A stretch of 64,000 nucleotides of DNA from Flavobacterium sp. N502536 (GTDB lineage: Bacteria; Bacteroidota; Bacteroidia; Flavobacteriales; Flavobacteriaceae), in assembly GCF_025947345.1 (NCBI RefSeq), contig NZ_CP110011.1, positions 3,968,001 through 4,032,000 of the forward strand. The letters are read 5' to 3'. The notes below the pieces were generated by a model. It ran no database searches and had not been told where the DNA came from. It worked only from the letters and a program-made list of their open reading frames with translations. Position 1 is the first letter of the stretch, and the number at the start of each line of letters is the position of its first letter. A program made the position numbers and the translations under genes. Below are positions 63,701-64,000 of the stretch, piece after piece.

Positions 63701-64000
63701 AGGCGCTCCAGTTACAGCCAAATCAACCGATCCAAGTCCAATTTGTGCGACTTGTGCACCAAAAGACCCAGCGTGTACCACTTGTACAACAGTTCCTTTA
63801 ACAGCATCACCAAAAGTAGAAGTAGCTAAAAAAGCCACTTATGTAGATGTAAATGGAGATGGAATTGTAAATGTTGGTGACAGAATTGATTACACCTTTG
63901 TAGTTAAAAATACAGGAAACGTAACCCTTGCTCCGGTAACGATTACAGATGCTAACGCAGTAGTAAGCGGAAGTTTGGCAAGTTTAGCTCCTGGAGCTAC
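57723..64000 (+). CDS. Giant repeat-built secreted surface protein (partial, runs off the window)
   Basis: An uninterrupted frame of 2092 codons with no stop before the window edge. It has a signal peptide (about 1-31, NVFA), roughly 500 unique residues of beta-rich, Asn/Thr/Ser-rich sequence, a DUF11-like domain (about 535-690, ADLAVTSISDVVSGNMGSNV), then identical-length repeats of 133 residues from residue 703. Each repeat is a DUF11/DUF7507-type beta domain with a calcium-loop-like DxNxDGIVNVGD segment, VVKNTGNVTLAPVTITD, VHTITLADVNNGQVDNVATV and a CxxC-x6-CxxC cluster. It is most likely a type IX-secreted adhesin or gliding/biofilm filament; the C-terminal sorting domain would lie beyond the window. 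Confidence 0.88.
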   Translation, partial: MLNKITLKLRQLQLTFILCFLSLFSGLNVFAEGSKDLFPSGATGNRMMLSSSSRSPTSTAIVNKGRMFVYAKANETLYLGSSAQGIRGGTIILTSPTGNTSYSSGNSTTVGLIANRAQEINGPLDLTTGGYRPYTFKVPAGETGVWVVEFVSPDASLDPSSTSYAAHTFTANGNWTQPNNSPYVVAWDITVANEGGTGQIGRVYTNVLTGSLGSASNSFRSTCNIITNDGFKYTVKPNGMTPYYFAFFCNNKGVRKGSVATGAPSYKSTSMASLYNLDNTKTNFSFQDPTIVDDLTNTTSKIFFNEPDASLPASAPIFLPGSTASTTWLNVPIVAQAISDISVNGVEGTSGMGIYPLGAFINFTANVNANYLIEIDVNGNGLMTDAIDVTLTGTAIAGANKVRWDGRDGSSNPITNSTSLKLSIVLFNGEVHFPYLDAEQNTNGIIITRLNGPDPNSNVYWNDSPIGTDTGSSDKFPPNLLDASSRTLNNNSVAGTHKWTTSTSRTSGYGDLQLLDTWAYVYTTPGPPISVPIEQNEADLAVTSISDVVSGNMGSNVTYTVVVKNIGGPNNVTGAKFKFSDLASGANLAVQSFTSSSTLGGAVTAQNITGGVLDATVDLPKDATITFTIVVKVLAAEGTNPTVKATIMRPADLTDPDATADTHIGTPPIDPDVECDGTPSGTGCNNVKTDALTVILTASPKVEVAKKATYVDVNADGIVNVGDRIDYTFVVKNTGNVTLAPVTITDANAVVSGSLASLAPGATDSSSFTAVHTITLADVNNGQVDNVATVTGTPPTGAPVTAKSTDPSPICATCAPKDPACTTCTTVPLTASPKIEVAKKATYVDANGDGIVNVGDRIDYTFVVKNTGNVTLAPVTITDANAVVSGSLASLAPGATDSSSFTAVHTITLADVNNGQVDNVATVTGTPPTGAPVTAKSTDPSPICATCAPKDPACTTCTTVPLTASPKVEVAKKATYVDANGDGIVNVGDRIDYTFVVKNTGNVTLAPVTITDANAVVSGSLASLAPGATDSSSFTAVHTITLADVNNGQVDNVATVTGTPPTGAPVTAKSTDPSPICATCAPKDPACTTCTTVPLTASPKIEVAKKATYVDANGDGIVNVGDRIDYTFVVKNTGNVTLAPVTITDANAVVSGSLASLAPGATDSSSFTAVHTITLADVNNGQVDNVATVTGTPPTGAPVTAKSTDPSPICATCTPKDPACTTCTIVPLTASPKVEVAKKATYVDVNGDGIVNVGDRIDYTFVVKNTGNVTLAPVTITDANAVVSGSLASLAPGATDSSSFTAVHTITLADVNNGQVDNVATVSGTPPTGAPVTAKSTDPSPICATCAPKDPACTTCTTVPLTASPKVEVAKKATYVDVNGDGIVNVGDRIDYTFVVKNTGNVTLAPVTITDANAVVSGSLASLAPGATDAASFTAVHTITLADVNNGQVDNVATVSGTPPTGAPVTAKSTDPSPICATCAPKDPACTTCTTVPLTASPKIEVAKKATYVDVNGDGIVNVGDRIDYTFVVKNTGNVTLAPVTITDANAVVSGSLASLAPGATDAASFTAVHTITLADVNNGQVDNVATVSGTPPTGAPVTAKSTDPSPICATCAPKDPACTTCTTVPLTASPKVEVAKKATYVDANGDGIVNVGDRIDYTFVVKNTGNVTLAPVTITDANAVVSGSLASLAPGATDSSSFTAVHTITLADVNNGQVDNVATVSGTPPTGAPVTAKSTDPSPICATCAPKDPACTTCTTVPLTASPKVEVAKKATYVDVNGDGIVNVGDRIDYTFVVKNTGNVTLAPVTITDANAVVSGSLASLAPGATDSSSFTAVHTITLADVNNGQVDNVATVTGTPPTGAPVTAKSTDPSPICATCAPKDPACTTCTTVPLTASPKVEVAKKATYVDVNADGIVNVGDRIDYTFVVKNTGNVTLAPVTITDANAVVSGSLASLAPGATDSSSFTAVHTITLADVNNGQVDNVATVSGTPPTGAPVTAKSTDPSPICATCAPKDPACTTCTTVPLTASPKVEVAKKATYVDVNGDGIVNVGDRIDYTFVVKNTGNVTLAPVTITDANAVVSGSLASLAPGA
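59829..64000 (+). repeat. Tandem array of 399-bp coding repeats
   Basis: The marker GAAGTAGCTAAAAAAGC starts at 59829, 60228, 60627, 61026, 61425, 61824, 62223, 62622, 63021, 63420 and 63819, always exactly 399 bases apart. That is ten full units plus 182 bases of an eleventh. Variation is mainly synonymous; coding variants are DVNAD/DANGD/DVNGD in the calcium-like loop, DSSS/DAAS (units 6 and 7 have DAAS) and TGTPP/SGTPP. Confidence 0.97.

Noticed and set aside
59829..64000. Repeat array considered as a CRISPR array or mobile element
   Set aside because: The 399-bp unit is fully coding, in frame and continuous with the upstream gene, and there are no spacers.

Overview
The window looks like a chromosomal segment from a low-GC Flavobacterium or close relative (Bacteroidota, Flavobacteriaceae). 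The reasons are a SusC/SusD pair, several TonB-linked outer-membrane receptors, LytTR/LytS-type two-component systems, promoters of the flavobacterial type (TTG, 17-23 bp, TAnnTTTG), AT-rich intergenic DNA with palindromic repeat families, and a very large repeat-built surface protein. I saw no tRNA, rRNA, CRISPR array, insertion sequence or phage gene.

Layout. 0-6.4 kb: flavin oxidoreductase, TauE/SafE exporter with its DUF1634 partner, and a likely electrophile/redox-stress locus (DoxX, HxlR regulator, divergent NmrA-type oxidoreductase, quinone-reductase-like MDR). 6.4-11.6 kb: LytS/LytTR system, a divergent TonB-type outer-membrane barrel, and an orphan LytTR regulator. 11.8-18.5 kb: alpha/beta hydrolase, a membrane-anchored LytTR protein next to an intradiol-dioxygenase-like lipoprotein with an unusual thioredoxin-like tail, a histidine kinase with a single-domain response regulator, and a HEAT-repeat protein. 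18.5-28.4 kb: SusD, SusC, a metzincin protease and an orphan sensor kinase, all on the minus strand, then an acetyltransferase. 28.4-31.8 kb: nrdB-nrdA, preceded by four DnaA-box-like 9-mers. 31.8-33.3 kb: two-gene operon of unknown function. 33.3-34.2 kb: gene-free mosaic of repeats. 34.2-40.1 kb: minus-strand metal (probably zinc) acquisition locus: AztD-like lipoprotein, two DUF4625-type lipoproteins, TonB receptor, small His-rich membrane protein. 40.3-44.6 kb: SMR exporter, two Crp/Fnr regulators, ribB, methyltransferase, secreted protein. 45-49 kb: OsmC peroxidase, alpha/beta hydrolase, OxyR, DM13 lipoprotein plus outer-membrane protein. 49.3-54.4 kb: M16 peptidase, AraC regulator, SDR oxidoreductase. 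54.9-57.4 kb: TPR histidine kinase and LuxR-type regulator. 57.7 kb to the end: a giant secreted protein, still open at the window edge.

The giant protein is the most striking item. After a signal peptide and about 700 unique residues it enters a tandem array whose unit is exactly 399 bp (133 residues): ten complete copies and part of an eleventh are visible. Each unit carries a calcium-loop-like D-x-N-x-D-G segment and a CxxC-x6-CxxC cysteine cluster.

Other items worth following are the zinc-type operon with its AztD-like member, the nrd promoter boxes, tandem 20-bp repeats in front of the SDR gene beside an AraC regulator, 21-bp-spaced repeats at the MDR promoter, the dioxygenase/thioredoxin-like fusion, and a cross-locus family of non-coding repeats. 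Functions are read from motifs by eye; no database search was possible.
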